Below, piece after piece: positions 24,797 through 34,440 of a stretch of DNA of 64,000 bases. Position numbers and translations under genes: made by a program. The notes under the pieces are model-generated. The model made no database searches. It had not been told where the DNA came from and saw only the letters and a list, made by a program, of their open reading frames with translations. Origin of the DNA: Rahnella rivi (GTDB taxonomy: Bacteria > Pseudomonadota > Gammaproteobacteria > Enterobacterales > Enterobacteriaceae); contig NZ_JAFMOX010000061.1 of NCBI RefSeq assembly GCF_019049655.1, positions 124,001 to 188,000 on the forward strand, written 5' to 3'. Every line of letters starts with the position of its first letter. Position 1 is the stretch's first letter.

Positions 24797-25987
24797 TTAC
24801 CAGTAGGATTGCCAGCACTGAGTCAGGCGTACCAGGGCCTCAACGTAAAAATAGTCGCCCCAGCTGCAACATTCATCCACTCCTTTACCACTCGCCATGT
24901 GGTAAACCGAATGTTTAAGCAAGCCGTCACAGTCTTCCTCTTCACGGACAAGATAATGGTCGGTCAGAGAATCCATTATGCGCAGCGCCATTTCCTCATA
25001 ACAGGCGCGCTTGTCATCGGTGGCGGGCAGGGTGTTGACCAGGCTCAGCAGACCGCATACCGCAATTGCTGCCGCTGAACTGTCGCGGGGTTCCGTGGTC
25101 CCCAGCAGCGCCAGATCCCAGTGGCAGACATCATCCTGTGGCAGACGGTTGAGGAAATAGTGTGCCAGACGCCGTGACAGCTCGACCTGATCCTCGTCTC
25201 CGGTGTAGTGGTAACTCAGCAGGAAGCCGTAAATCCCCCATGCCTGGCCGCGCGACCAGCATGAATCGTCGGCATAGCCCTGATGGGTGTTTCCAAACCG
25301 CGGCTCACCGGTCTGCGTGTCCATATAAAATGTGTGATAGGTCGAGGCATCGGGGCGAACAATGTATTTCGCGGCCTGCTCTGCATGGGCGCGCGCAGCC
25401 TGTGCAAAGCGCGGCTCACCGGTTTGCTCACTGGCCCAGTAAAGCAGCGGCAGATTCATATTGCAGTCGATGATCATGCGTCCGGCCTGTTCCGGATCCT
25501 GCAAATCGCCCCAGGCCTGAATGATTTTCGCTTTCGAATTAAAACGCTCCATCAGGGCTTCGGCGGCCAGCAGCGCGATGCCGCGGGCCTGGCGGTTGCC
25601 GGTCAGTTTCCAGGCACTGACGCAGGACAGGCTGTAAAGAAAACCAAGATCGTGCGTGGCGGTATCAATGCGGTTAACGATGCGATTGCCAAATGAGGTG
25701 ACCTGTTTCTCTGCCGCATGACGGTAGCGATCGTCACCGGTCATTTCCCACGCCAGCCACAGCTGGCCGGTCCAGAAGCTGGTGGTCCATTCCACATTTT
25801 CAGTCAGCGGGTAATGCCCGTTCTGACAGGTTTCTGCCGGAAACTTATCGCCAAACTTTTCCACGTTGCGGGAAATTTTGCTCAGCACCGTCTGGCGCGC
25901 CCGCTGCATTTTTTCTGCAAACGCAATCCTGTCTAACTGATTCAGTTCAACCGGCAATAAATTCTCTTTCGCGATATTCATCGTCAT
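24797..25987 (-). CDS. GH88 unsaturated glucuronyl/galacturonyl hydrolase
   Basis: This protein of about 396 residues belongs to glycoside hydrolase family 88 and has an (alpha/alpha)6 barrel. Family members add water to the double bond of unsaturated uronic acids left by lyases. Aromatic and acidic conserved blocks are present: WTTSFWTGQLWLA near 67-79, DLGFL near 113, DCNMNLPLLYWA near 172, and SCWSRGQAWGIYG near 240. I choose the ATG at 25987 because GGGAG lies just ahead. Starts at 26005 and 25981 are possible. No signal peptide, so it acts on imported oligosaccharides. It is the last gene of a three-gene operon with the symporter and DUF2264 genes. Confidence 0.9.
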   Translation of the reverse strand: MTMNIAKENLLPVELNQLDRIAFAEKMQRARQTVLSKISRNVEKFGDKFPAETCQNGHYPLTENVEWTTSFWTGQLWLAWEMTGDDRYRHAAEKQVTSFGNRIVNRIDTATHDLGFLYSLSCVSAWKLTGNRQARGIALLAAEALMERFNSKAKIIQAWGDLQDPEQAGRMIIDCNMNLPLLYWASEQTGEPRFAQAARAHAEQAAKYIVRPDASTYHTFYMDTQTGEPRFGNTHQGYADDSCWSRGQAWGIYGFLLSYHYTGDEDQVELSRRLAHYFLNRLPQDDVCHWDLALLGTTEPRDSSAAAIAVCGLLSLVNTLPATDDKRACYEEMALRIMDSLTDHYLVREEEDCDGLLKHSVYHMASGKGVDECCSWGDYFYVEALVRLTQCWQSYW

Positions 25988-26018
25988 ATCTTCTCCCTTT
26001 TTCAATTAATTCATTCAC

Positions 26019-27305
26019 TCAGCGTTTCGCCGGGGTCAGTTCTGCCGGGGTTTCCAGCGGTTTATCGGTGGAGGGGGTACCTGACCGGATGCTCTGACAG
26101 GCGGATAACGTAAAGGCTGAAACCAGCGTAAAGAACAGCGCAATACTGCCCATGATCAGATAGGTGTGTTCGAAGCCGATGCGTTCATAGAGATAGCCAG
26201 CCGGCGGGGCGATAACGATCGAACCGACGTAAATCATGGCCTGATAACCCAGCAGATACATGGTGGCGTTAACGCGTTTGCTGAAATGCTCGGCGATATA
26301 TTTGAAGACTGAAATCAGCAGCAATGAGATTTCCAGCCCGTAGAACGGCTTGATGATGGAGATCAGCAGCGGATCGTGCGTCAGCCCGGAGGCTATCAGG
26401 CGGATCCCCACCACCACGCCGACCAACAGCAGGCTTTTCTTGGCACCGAAATAATTCACCAGGAACGGGATCACCATCATCATCAGGAATTCGAACCCGG
26501 ACTGCACGGTGCTCAGGTAGCCATACCAGGCGTTGCCTTGCTCTTTGGTGGTAAAAAAGGTGACGAAATAGCGCGAGAACTGCTGCTCGGCGACAAACAT
26601 CATCCAGGCGACACCGGCCACATAGAGCGAAAACATCCAGAATTTGCGGTTTTTCAGCAACAGGATCACATCGCTGAACACGATTTTTTGCTGCGCGATC
26701 ACGTCGTTGTTTTTCAGCTCTTCATTGCCAATTTTCAGTGAAAGTAAAACGCACAGCATGACCAGCGACGTGGCACTGCTCAGGCCGAAATTCCAGGCAG
26801 GAGACAGATTAAACAACAGGCCGGAGAACGAGGCGGCCAGCGCCCAGCCGAGCGAGCCCCACATACGGACCTGCCCGAACTCCATGTGATACAGGCGGCT
26901 GAAGCGATCGGCATAAGATTCTGACGCAGCGACACCGGCATACCAGCCGAGGCTGAGGTACAGCGCGCCGACAATAATGCCGATCATCATGTGGCTTTCC
27001 AGCAGCGGCTGGTACACGAAGATGAAGAAGGGAGCCATCAGCGCCGACACCAGCACGACAAAATAGAGCAGGGATTTGCTCATGCCGATCTTGTCCATGA
27101 TGTAGCCATAAACCGGCTTCATCACCACCGCAAAAACGCCGTTAATGGCGAAAACGGTACCGATGCTCATACTGTCCAGCCCGGCCTTTTGCCCCAGCCA
27201 CAGGGCGTAAAGCCCGAAGCTGGAAGACCAGGTGAAGAAGTACAGGAATATAAAGCTACTCATTTTATAGTAAGCCGATTTACTGGCTGTTTTTATGGCT
27301 TTCAT
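26019..27305 (-). CDS. LacY-type oligosaccharide:H+ symporter (MFS)
   Basis: This 428-residue major-facilitator protein of the oligosaccharide:proton symporter branch (LacY, RafB, RhiT) has twelve predicted helices. It has the family's N-terminal block with FLYFFTWSSSFGLYALWL and PVYGYIMDKIG. Position between a GH88 hydrolase and a DUF2264 protein suggests it imports an unsaturated uronate-containing di- or oligosaccharide, as RhiT does for rhamnogalacturonides in Dickeya. It is 13 bp upstream of the GH88 start region and co-transcribed. Confidence 0.88.
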   Translation of the reverse strand: MKAIKTASKSAYYKMSSFIFLYFFTWSSSFGLYALWLGQKAGLDSMSIGTVFAINGVFAVVMKPVYGYIMDKIGMSKSLLYFVVLVSALMAPFFIFVYQPLLESHMMIGIIVGALYLSLGWYAGVAASESYADRFSRLYHMEFGQVRMWGSLGWALAASFSGLLFNLSPAWNFGLSSATSLVMLCVLLSLKIGNEELKNNDVIAQQKIVFSDVILLLKNRKFWMFSLYVAGVAWMMFVAEQQFSRYFVTFFTTKEQGNAWYGYLSTVQSGFEFLMMMVIPFLVNYFGAKKSLLLVGVVVGIRLIASGLTHDPLLISIIKPFYGLEISLLLISVFKYIAEHFSKRVNATMYLLGYQAMIYVGSIVIAPPAGYLYERIGFEHTYLIMGSIALFFTLVSAFTLSACQSIRSGTPSTDKPLETPAELTPAKR

Positions 27306-27347
27306 GGTGACTCCTCAAGCGTGAACTGCCGGGATTTACTGTGAAAT

Positions 27348-29186
27348 TCAGGCCAGAGAAATCTGCCCGCTGCGTCCCTGATACTGCCAGTGCAACTGGT
27401 TGCCCTCGCGGATGATTTCCGGTGCTGCAAGGTCGCCGGTGTCGCTGCCGGTGCCGGCGCAGACCGCGCTGATGAGCCAGTGCGAACCGGCGGGGTAACT
27501 GGCTTTAAGCACGGGGATCACCGCCGTTTCGGCGAACATAATGCTGCTGTTCGGCGGAGTCACGACCGTCGTGGCCTCGCGCTCGCTCCCGCCGTTCAGG
27601 CTGACTATCCGGCTGATGCCGTTGCATGCCGTCACCGCAATTGCGTGCTGATTGGGGGTGATTTGTGACCGGGTCGCCGGATCCTGAATCACCGCAAATC
27701 CGCCCTCGGCGGTGTCCAGCGGACGCTGGTTTTTCAGATGATGAACGCGCAAATGCCAGTCGCCACACGGGATAAGCCAGGTGCGCACTTCCACGTCGTG
27801 CCAGGGCAGCCAGCGCGAATAAATCGCATCCTCGCTGATGCGGGTTTCAGCGCAGTCACGGCGTCCGCGAAAATATCCGTCGCCTTCGGCCAGCATCAGC
27901 ATGGAGTCGCAACCGGCGTGATTCAGCCCGTAGCGTCCGCGATCCAGCGTGAAACCGAACTGGCTGGAATAGGCGAATTTGGTGTATTTGGCTTCGGTAT
28001 TGACGAAGTTATTCAGCTCCAGCTGGCCGGACGTGAGCATCACAACGTGCTGACCTTGCGCGTCGCGCATCAGGATCTGACTGGCGTGAGGAATACAGTG
28101 CGTGCGGGGCAGTTCCGGCAGTGGCGCTTCATCCGCCAGCCAGAACGCATCATCCTGCGGCAATGCCAGGATCAGAAAGATTTTGCACGCCCAGTAAGGC
28201 GAACCCGGCGCGTTGTAGTCTTCGGCCATCACCAGATTGGGTGTGTGATACCCGATGCTGAGCAGGCCGTCGCGGTCGAAAATGGGCTGTTTCAGCCAGT
28301 GACGCAGATGGCGCAGGATCAAGCCTTTGACGATGCCCGGCGTAAACACATCCAGCTTGCTGTACGCCGCGGCGCTCCAAAAAGCGGCTTCGGCAAAGCG
28401 GTAGGTCAGGCTGCGGCCAAACGGCACAGCGGCACCGTCGGCGGAGAAAAGAGTGATGAAATCCTGCGCAAATACCCCGGCGCGCTGGCGCAGTAAGGCC
28501 GCGCGCGAAGGATCCACATCCGCCATGTTTTGAGCGTACAGCAGGCCGTAATAGTGGAACGCCATTGAGATGTAGTAATCGCGCGGACGTCCGGGGCCGT
28601 CGGAGTACCAGCCATCGCCGAGATAATAGGCTTCCATCAGTTCAAAACGGGCAGCCACCGCGTCGTGGCTCCACGGCAGACCGGCCTGTTTAAAGCCCAT
28701 CTGCACCATGATCGGAAAGAAATTCCAGTTGTTGTTGGGAATGAGTGCGTCACGTCCCTGATTCAGCCAGTCGGCCAGATGTTGCTGTTCCTGCGCCGTA
28801 AAATGCTGCAACAGACGTTTATCCAGCAGCGCCAGCCCGACGCCAAAAGCAGCCATTTCCACACAGCGCTGATCGAAATCACGCAGGGTGCCCCAATACT
28901 GCGGATGCTGCGGGTCGGTGCCGAAACGGATCGCATCCAGATAGAAGGGCAGATCGGCGCATTCGCCACCCCCGGCCACCAGCGGAAAAATCCCCCACAA
29001 CATGCGGGACAGCGCTTCCATTTTGGCAATCTCTTTACCGTAATGGGTGGTGGACTCTCCGAGGTCGATACCACTTTTGCCTTTTTCGGTATAAGGCGAG
29101 ACGGCCGAGAGCAGGTCATTCAACAGATGTTGTACGTCTTCGCGATTACGCAGCGGATTTTGAGGATTCACTTTATTTTGCGTCAT
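27348..29186 (-). CDS. DUF2264 protein of a polysaccharide-use operon
   Basis: This 612-residue protein of the DUF2264 family is expected to have an N-terminal (alpha/alpha) toroid to about residue 380 and a C-terminal beta-sandwich. That layout resembles many polysaccharide lyases. Conserved blocks include NNNWNFFPIMVQMG near 150 and DGWYSDGPGRPRDYYISMAFHYYG near 190-215. No signal peptide is visible, so it would work in the cytoplasm after import. It is the first gene of the leftward operon, with a perfect palindrome in its promoter region. No reaction is firmly assigned to DUF2264; lyase or hydrolase action on a uronate oligosaccharide is inferred. Confidence 0.86.
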   Translation of the reverse strand: MTQNKVNPQNPLRNREDVQHLLNDLLSAVSPYTEKGKSGIDLGESTTHYGKEIAKMEALSRMLWGIFPLVAGGGECADLPFYLDAIRFGTDPQHPQYWGTLRDFDQRCVEMAAFGVGLALLDKRLLQHFTAQEQQHLADWLNQGRDALIPNNNWNFFPIMVQMGFKQAGLPWSHDAVAARFELMEAYYLGDGWYSDGPGRPRDYYISMAFHYYGLLYAQNMADVDPSRAALLRQRAGVFAQDFITLFSADGAAVPFGRSLTYRFAEAAFWSAAAYSKLDVFTPGIVKGLILRHLRHWLKQPIFDRDGLLSIGYHTPNLVMAEDYNAPGSPYWACKIFLILALPQDDAFWLADEAPLPELPRTHCIPHASQILMRDAQGQHVVMLTSGQLELNNFVNTEAKYTKFAYSSQFGFTLDRGRYGLNHAGCDSMLMLAEGDGYFRGRRDCAETRISEDAIYSRWLPWHDVEVRTWLIPCGDWHLRVHHLKNQRPLDTAEGGFAVIQDPATRSQITPNQHAIAVTACNGISRIVSLNGGSEREATTVVTPPNSSIMFAETAVIPVLKASYPAGSHWLISAVCAGTGSDTGDLAAPEIIREGNQLHWQYQGRSGQISLA

Positions 29187-29236
29187 AAAAGCTCTCCCGG
29201 TGGTGTTAAAGGACCGGTAAATAAGGTTTTTATTAT

Positions 29237-29253
29237 TTGAAATACTATTTCAA
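29237..29253. promoter_or_regulatory. Palindromic operator upstream of the DUF2264 operon
   Basis: TTGAAATA-C-TATTTCAA is a perfect 17-bp palindrome 51 bp before the DUF2264 start. A third half-site, TTGAAATA, is at 29269-29276. It resembles the KdgR box (GAAA-N6-TTTC) of pectin catabolism but with one base less between half-sites, so KdgR control is only a suggestion. Confidence 0.5.
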
Positions 29254-29434
29254 TTCCTTGTGTCGCGATTGAAATATAGAGAAATGGAAAACGCTGATTG
29301 TTACGGGGTTCACAGATTCAGCTGAATTTTGAAATTGTGATAAAGAATTTCGCCTGAAAGCGGCTTAAATTATAAAAAATGGACTGAAAATTGTGATCTG
29401 CTGTTATCCGTATTATGCGTAAAGGACATCCCCA

Positions 29435-30286
29435 ATGCCGGTATCAGATTATCTTGAACGTATTGCCCTTAATGAACGTCAGGTTTCTTTTAACCGGATG
29501 AGTCGCGGCAGCGCTAATTATTTCCACTGGCATCAGTGTCTGGAATTACTGTTTGTCAGCCGGGGTTACGGCATTGTGATTGTTGATAATCAGCAATACA
29601 CCTTAAAACCGGGGCGCCTGTTCGTGTTTCCGCCGTTCAAATTGCACAAAGTGTTTGTCGAAGCAGGCGAAAATAATGCCTATGAACGCACCACGGTTCA
29701 TCTGGATCACCAGCTGCTGGACGGCTGCCTGCAATCTTTCCCGCAGCGTCGCGCCCGGTTTGCCAGGTTGTGGGATCCCGACCGCGCCGCCCATATTTTT
29801 GACCTGAGCGACCACGCCGCGCACATTGAAGTGATCCTCGAACAGTTCAACCAGCTGACCGAGCAGCAAACCCATCAGTGGGAGGAAATCGCGATGCTGG
29901 TGTTGCAGCTGATGGCTTTTATGCCCGCGCAGGGCGATACGCCGAAAACGGTCAGCCGCACGACGGCGTCAAAGGTGATGCAGTGGATTGAAGAAAATTA
30001 TGTGCAGAAATTTTCGATGGCCCGCCTTTCGGCGGCGGTAGGGCTGTCAGAAAGTTATATCTCACGGGTTTTCGGGCAGGAAACCGGCGGTTCTGTTCAG
30101 GATTATCTGGCTACGCGCCGGGTGAAGCGCGCCTGTGAGCTTTTACGTTTAACGGATCAGTCTGTGGAAAGTATCGGTCTGCAATGCGGGTTCGCGGACT
30201 CGCCATACTTCATCACCCGCTTCAAAAAAATGATTGGAAAAACGCCGCTGCAATATCGCAAGGCGGCGTTTTCATTATTGCAGTGA
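29435..30286 (+). CDS. AraC-family regulator of the polysaccharide-use operon
   Basis: This 283-residue protein has an N-terminal cupin sugar-sensing domain (about 20-120, with HWHQCLELLFV and GRLFVFPPF) and two C-terminal AraC helix-turn-helices (about 185-280). The signature RRVKRACELLRLTDQSVESIGLQCGF is present, ending in RFKKMIGKTPLQYRK. It is divergent from the DUF2264-symporter-GH88 operon with 248 bp between starts. It very likely activates that operon when the sugar is present. It converges with the CoA-transferase gene just 5 bp away. Confidence 0.9.
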   Translation: MPVSDYLERIALNERQVSFNRMSRGSANYFHWHQCLELLFVSRGYGIVIVDNQQYTLKPGRLFVFPPFKLHKVFVEAGENNAYERTTVHLDHQLLDGCLQSFPQRRARFARLWDPDRAAHIFDLSDHAAHIEVILEQFNQLTEQQTHQWEEIAMLVLQLMAFMPAQGDTPKTVSRTTASKVMQWIEENYVQKFSMARLSAAVGLSESYISRVFGQETGGSVQDYLATRRVKRACELLRLTDQSVESIGLQCGFADSPYFITRFKKMIGKTPLQYRKAAFSLLQ

Positions 30287-30291
30287 ACTGG

Positions 30292-31680
30292 CTACGCCTT
30301 CCGCCAGCTGGCTGGGGACGTGCCGAGCGCAGAGGCAGGCAAATCCCATTGCCACGCGGTGCCCTCGAGCTGAACGGGCGCACGTAAGCGCCACCCCGGC
30401 CCCCACACGGTATATTCCGGCTGCGACGAGTAGTCTTCTGCCTGCGCGGCATAAATCCGCGACGCAGGCGCTGTCTCTTGTGCCCCGGAGGTCATCAGTT
30501 CACGGGCAGTACGCGCCAGCGACAGCCGTGTTTCACTGCCCTGATGCGTTTCGACGCGCTGTGCTAACCCCTGAATCACCGCTGCCGCCATCAGATAACC
30601 GGTGACGTGATCCAGCGCCTGAACCGGCAGCGGCACAGGCTTATTCTCGCCCGATTGCTGCATACCCTGTTGCGCGATGCCGCAACTCATCTGCACCAGA
30701 CTGTCGAACCCGCGCCGCTCGCGCCACGGCCCGCTCCAGCCGTAGGCATTCAGACAGACATCCACCAGCCCCGGCGACAGGGCGCGCCGCTGTTCACTGC
30801 CATAACCGAGTTTGTGCAACGCACCGGCGCGATAGCCGTGAACGATCACGTCCGCCTCCCGCAGCAAGGTTTCAAAACGGTGCCTGTCCTGCGGGTTGTG
30901 CAGGTTGAGCCGTGCGCAACGTTTACCTAACGTCACGTCGGCTTCCTGGCCCGGTTCATCCCAGCCAAACGGGTCGATGCGCAGCACATCCGCGCCCAGT
31001 CCGGCCAGAAAACGCGTGGCTACCGGCCCGGCAATGATGCGCGTGAGATCGAGGACGCGCACGCCTGCCAGCGGACGCTCGCGGCCCATGGCCCATGCAG
31101 GTGGCGTGGCAGGGGGGCAAAGTGCGCGCTGAAACAACGGCTCACTGACCAGCGATTTTCCCTGCACATGCTGCTGCCACTCACCGGCGCTGAACATTTG
31201 CGCGGCACAACCTCCGGCCAGCACCACCGCCTGTTCCAGCTCTGCTTTCTTCCACAGAGCCACCCGTGGCGCCAGCGCCTCCCGGTGGTTTGCCTTGCCC
31301 AGCACCGTTTCGACGACAAGGCGATGGGCGGGCGCATTGGTGTGAAGACGGATCCAGCCGTCGGCGGTGGCGTAATCACCGGCCAGACTGTCCCAGACCG
31401 GAGGGATTTCCCAGCCGTCAGGTTTGATGCTGCTCTGGCACCACAATGACGCCAGCCTGCGGTCAACGGTGACAGCACGGGTAATGCCGTCTTTCAACGA
31501 CAACAGATGCGACAGCGCCTGCGCCGCCACCGCCACGGATGCTGTGATGAGCGTTGTCACCGGATAATAAGCCGGTAAATCCCCTTCACCGGTCACATGC
31601 AGCGCCGCAGGCAGGCGGTCCCTGCCGGTGAGTTGTGCATACAGCGCGCGGGTTCGTTCCGGGATGTTTTCATCAGACAT
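30292..31680 (-). CDS. CaiB/BaiF family CoA-transferase
   Basis: This class III CoA-transferase has 462 residues. The CaiB core begins at about residue 200 (LAGVRVLDLTRIIAGPVATRFLAGLGADVLRIDPFGWDE, with the family's Asp and Arg), continuing with DVIVHGYRAGALHKLGYG and the QALDH block. The first 200 residues resemble a second, degenerate half, as in long family members. The substrate is not known, and no CoA ligase or dehydrogenase lies beside it. It is transcribed alone. Confidence 0.86.
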   Translation of the reverse strand: MSDENIPERTRALYAQLTGRDRLPAALHVTGEGDLPAYYPVTTLITASVAVAAQALSHLLSLKDGITRAVTVDRRLASLWCQSSIKPDGWEIPPVWDSLAGDYATADGWIRLHTNAPAHRLVVETVLGKANHREALAPRVALWKKAELEQAVVLAGGCAAQMFSAGEWQQHVQGKSLVSEPLFQRALCPPATPPAWAMGRERPLAGVRVLDLTRIIAGPVATRFLAGLGADVLRIDPFGWDEPGQEADVTLGKRCARLNLHNPQDRHRFETLLREADVIVHGYRAGALHKLGYGSEQRRALSPGLVDVCLNAYGWSGPWRERRGFDSLVQMSCGIAQQGMQQSGENKPVPLPVQALDHVTGYLMAAAVIQGLAQRVETHQGSETRLSLARTARELMTSGAQETAPASRIYAAQAEDYSSQPEYTVWGPGWRLRAPVQLEGTAWQWDLPASALGTSPASWRKA

Positions 31681-32069
31681 ACTGCGACTCCAGAAGGCGG
31701 ATAACGGAGTTACAAATTTAGAACATTTTGGCCGCAGCGTGCCAAATGAGGGAGAGAAGTGCCCTGAAGCGCACGAAATTCAGGGTTCTGTAACAGAATG
31801 CTCCTAAAACGCCCGCGTGAATTACCACCACACCACGCCCCGCAAAGGGCGGTTGGCGAACCTGCCCGCAGCCCCTGACCGGCGGGGGCTGCGCGCTTTC
31901 AGATGTGCTTACTTTTACAAGCAAAATATTAGCTGAATGCATTCAATTTCTTATACTCGGCGGGTGAATTTTACGTTAGCCTTGAGGTCGAATTTTTTCG
32001 AACACCGCGGGGGCGGCGCCCTGAGGCGAAGCCCCCAGATTTTTGCCCAGTACAGGAAACGAATCTGGC
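31681..32069. other. Intergenic region upstream of opgD
   Basis: This 389-bp region has a perfect 8-bp GC hairpin (GCAGCCCC / GGGGCTGC at about 31867-31892). Close to opgD there is another stem, GGGGGC / GCCCCC at 32009-32036. TCGAA / TTCGA arms lie at about 31989-32002. The last two fall in the likely opgD leader. No small gene was recognised. Confidence 0.4.
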
Positions 32070-33725
32070 ATGGAACGAAGAGCATTTATTCAAGCTTCAA
32101 TGGCATTCGCCGCCTGGTGCGGTGTGCCGGCTATGTCCACACTGTTCACCCGTTCCGCTGAGGCGGCAGAGGCGAACGTGGCAGACGGCGGCGAACTGCC
32201 GTTTGATTTCAACGCCCTGCAAAAGATGGCGAAGGACTTAGCGGATAAACCCTATGGCGGTGCGCCACAGCCTTTACCTAAAACGCTGGCTGAGCTGACA
32301 CCGCAGGCCTACAACGCCATACAGTACGATCACGCCCATTCCTTGTGGAACGGATTGCAGGACCGGCAGCTCGACGTCGAACTGTTCCACGTGGGCATGG
32401 GCTTCAAACGTCGCGTGCGCATGTATTCGGTGGATCCGGTCAGGCACATGTCGCGCGAAATCCATTTCCGCCCTGAATTGTTCAACTATCATGATGCTGG
32501 CGTGGATACCAAACAGCTCGAAGGTTTCTCCAATCTCGGATTCGCCGGTTTTAAGGTCAACAAAGCGCCTGAACTGACGCGCCGCGACGTCGTTTCTTTC
32601 CTCGGCGCCAGCTATTTCCGCGCGGTGGATGACACCTATCAGTACGGCCTTTCTGCCCGTGGCGTGGCGGTGGATACCTTCACCGATCAGCCGGAAGAGT
32701 TCCCGGATTTCACCGCGTTCTGGTTCGATACGCCTAAACCGGGTGATACCACCTTCACGGTGTATGCGCTGCTCGATGGCCCAAGTATCACCGGTGCCTA
32801 TAAGTTCGTGATCCACTGCGAACCGACGCGCGTGGTGATGGAAATCGAAAACCATCTTCATGCCCGTGAAGACATCAAACAGCTGGGCATTTCTCCGATG
32901 ACCAGCATGTTCAGCTGTGGCACCAGCGAGCGTGGCCGTTGCGACACCATCCATCCGCAAATTCATGACTCCGATCGCCTGCAAATGTGGACCGGCAACG
33001 GCGAATGGATTTGTCGTCCGCTGAATAACCCGAAACGTCTGCAATTCAATGCGTTTGCCGATAACAGCCCGAAAGGTTTTGGCTTGCTGCAACTCGACCA
33101 CGAGTTCAACAATTATCAGGATGTGATTGGCTGGTACAACAAACGTCCGAGCCTGTGGGTGGAACCAGTCGGTGACTGGGGGAAGGGCGCGGTTAACCTG
33201 ATGGAAATCCCGACCACCGGCGAAACGCTGGATAACGTGGTGTGCTTCTGGCAGCCGGAAACGCCGGTGAAATCCGGCGCTGAGTTCAGTTTCAGCTACA
33301 AGCTGTACTGGAGCGGCACGCCGCCGCACCGCAGCCCGCTGGCCAATGTGCTGGCTACGCGTACCGGTATGGGCGGGTTCCCGGAAGGCTGGGCGCCGGG
33401 TGAAAACTATCCGGCAGTGTGGGCGCGTCGTTTCGCCATCGACTTTGTCGGCGGTGAACTGAAAGCCTATGCCGATAAAGGCATCGAGCCGGTGATCAAC
33501 GTCTCTCACGGCCAGATCAAGAATATCGAAATTCTGTATGTCCAGCCGTTCGACGGATACCGCATCTTGTTTGACTGGACTCCGGACAGCGATTCCGTCG
33601 CGCCGGTCGAACTGCGCATGTTCCTGCGTTCCGGTCAGACCGCGTTGTCAGAAACCTGGCTGTACCAGTATTTCCCGCCAGCGCCTGAAAACCGCAAGTA
33701 CATCGACGACCGCCAAATGCGCTAA
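32070..33725 (+). CDS. opgD: Periplasmic glucans biosynthesis protein OpgD (MdoD)
   Basis: This 551-residue periplasmic protein is closely similar along its full length to E. coli OpgD, which controls backbone structure of osmoregulated periplasmic glucans. It starts with a twin-arginine signal ([16 protein letters not shown]) and AEA-type cleavage sites near 30. Blocks identical to E. coli include [30 protein letters not shown] and WNPK-type surrounding repeats, ending FPPAP. I use the ATG at 32070, preceded by AGGAAACG. An in-frame ATG at 32043 would add nine residues ahead of the twin-Arg signal. It is followed by a terminator. Confidence 0.95.
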   Translation: MERRAFIQASMAFAAWCGVPAMSTLFTRSAEAAEANVADGGELPFDFNALQKMAKDLADKPYGGAPQPLPKTLAELTPQAYNAIQYDHAHSLWNGLQDRQLDVELFHVGMGFKRRVRMYSVDPVRHMSREIHFRPELFNYHDAGVDTKQLEGFSNLGFAGFKVNKAPELTRRDVVSFLGASYFRAVDDTYQYGLSARGVAVDTFTDQPEEFPDFTAFWFDTPKPGDTTFTVYALLDGPSITGAYKFVIHCEPTRVVMEIENHLHAREDIKQLGISPMTSMFSCGTSERGRCDTIHPQIHDSDRLQMWTGNGEWICRPLNNPKRLQFNAFADNSPKGFGLLQLDHEFNNYQDVIGWYNKRPSLWVEPVGDWGKGAVNLMEIPTTGETLDNVVCFWQPETPVKSGAEFSFSYKLYWSGTPPHRSPLANVLATRTGMGGFPEGWAPGENYPAVWARRFAIDFVGGELKAYADKGIEPVINVSHGQIKNIEILYVQPFDGYRILFDWTPDSDSVAPVELRMFLRSGQTALSETWLYQYFPPAPENRKYIDDRQMR

Positions 33726-33740
33726 CCCGCAGCGGCGTTT

Positions 33741-33782
33741 AAAAAAGCAAAAGCCCCGATTCGCTCGGGGCTTTTGCTTTTT
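33741..33782 (+). terminator. Terminator of opgD
   Basis: AAAAGCAAAAGCCCC and GGGGCTTTTGCTTTT form a long perfect stem just 16 bp past the stop codon. It is flanked by A and T runs. Confidence 0.88.
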
Positions 33783-33867
33783 ACTGACTTGTTTTGCAGA
33801 TGCACCGGACACAGGATCTGCCTTGGGTAAAACAAGGGTACTCAGCTGACGAAGGCGAAGACGGCAA

Positions 33868-34050
33868 TCAAAACGCCTTAACCAGCATTCCGGTCTGCGG
33901 TTGTTGCTGAGGATTTCTCAGCGCCGCGTCGAAAGATTTTTCAACCTCTTTCAACTGTTGTAAGAATTCTTGCGGCGAGAAGTCGTGCGGTTTGCTGCTC
34001 ATATAGGCCAGGGCCAGTTCTTTGGCGTTGTAACGCTGAAAGTTATACAT
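33868..34050 (-). CDS. Small hypothetical protein
   Basis: This 60-residue soluble protein was not recognised. AAGGA lies 5-6 bp before the ATG, so it looks translated. The N-terminal half (YNAKELALAYMSSKPHDFSP) resembles a small helix-turn-helix-like or partner-binding helical motif. The tail is rich in Gln and Pro. It is leftward between opgD and the glycerol-dehydrogenase-like gene, with no operon partner. Confidence 0.6.
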   Translation of the reverse strand: MYNFQRYNAKELALAYMSSKPHDFSPQEFLQQLKEVEKSFDAALRNPQQQPQTGMLVKAF

Positions 34051-34440
34051 GCTGTTCCTTATTCATCTCAGAGATTATTAATGGGATGGCTAACAGCAAG
34101 CTGGTGTACTCAAACGTCCTGCCACTGCTTACGACGTGCTGCCAATGCAATGCATTCTACGGAAAAGATTGATAAGTAAAAGCTGGTGCGGTTTATGCAT
34201 TTGATAGCTGAAACCTAACTCATCACGGTTTTTTGCTTGCACATCCCAATAGTCTTTTCAGGTGATTAATTCATCAGGCCACTGTCTCTGCGGAGGAAAG
34301 CCTTCATCCTGCTCAGAGAGAAAATTTCTTTGCCAGTCATGCTGTTAATGTGAATTAAAAGGGTGGGCGCGGGCCGCCTGCTGGGGTAGGCTGAAGGGAG
34401 TCATTCACATCTCAATGGTCTACGAAAAGAGGTTTTTATC
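34051..34440. other. Intergenic region, nothing recognised
   Basis: This 390-bp stretch lies between two divergent genes. It must hold both promoters, but I see no clear operator, hairpin or small ORF with a good ribosome site. The only clear element is the GAGG-type site before the ATG at 34441. Confidence 0.35.

Noticed and set aside
29320..29400. TGTGA half-sites considered as CRP sites for the polysaccharide locus
   Set aside because: Both lack a good TCACA partner at the right spacing, so CRP control cannot be supported from sequence alone.
32274..33509. 411-residue ORF opposite opgD
   Set aside because: It is a long antisense frame over a firmly identified gene, His- and Arg-rich with no family features and no start signal.
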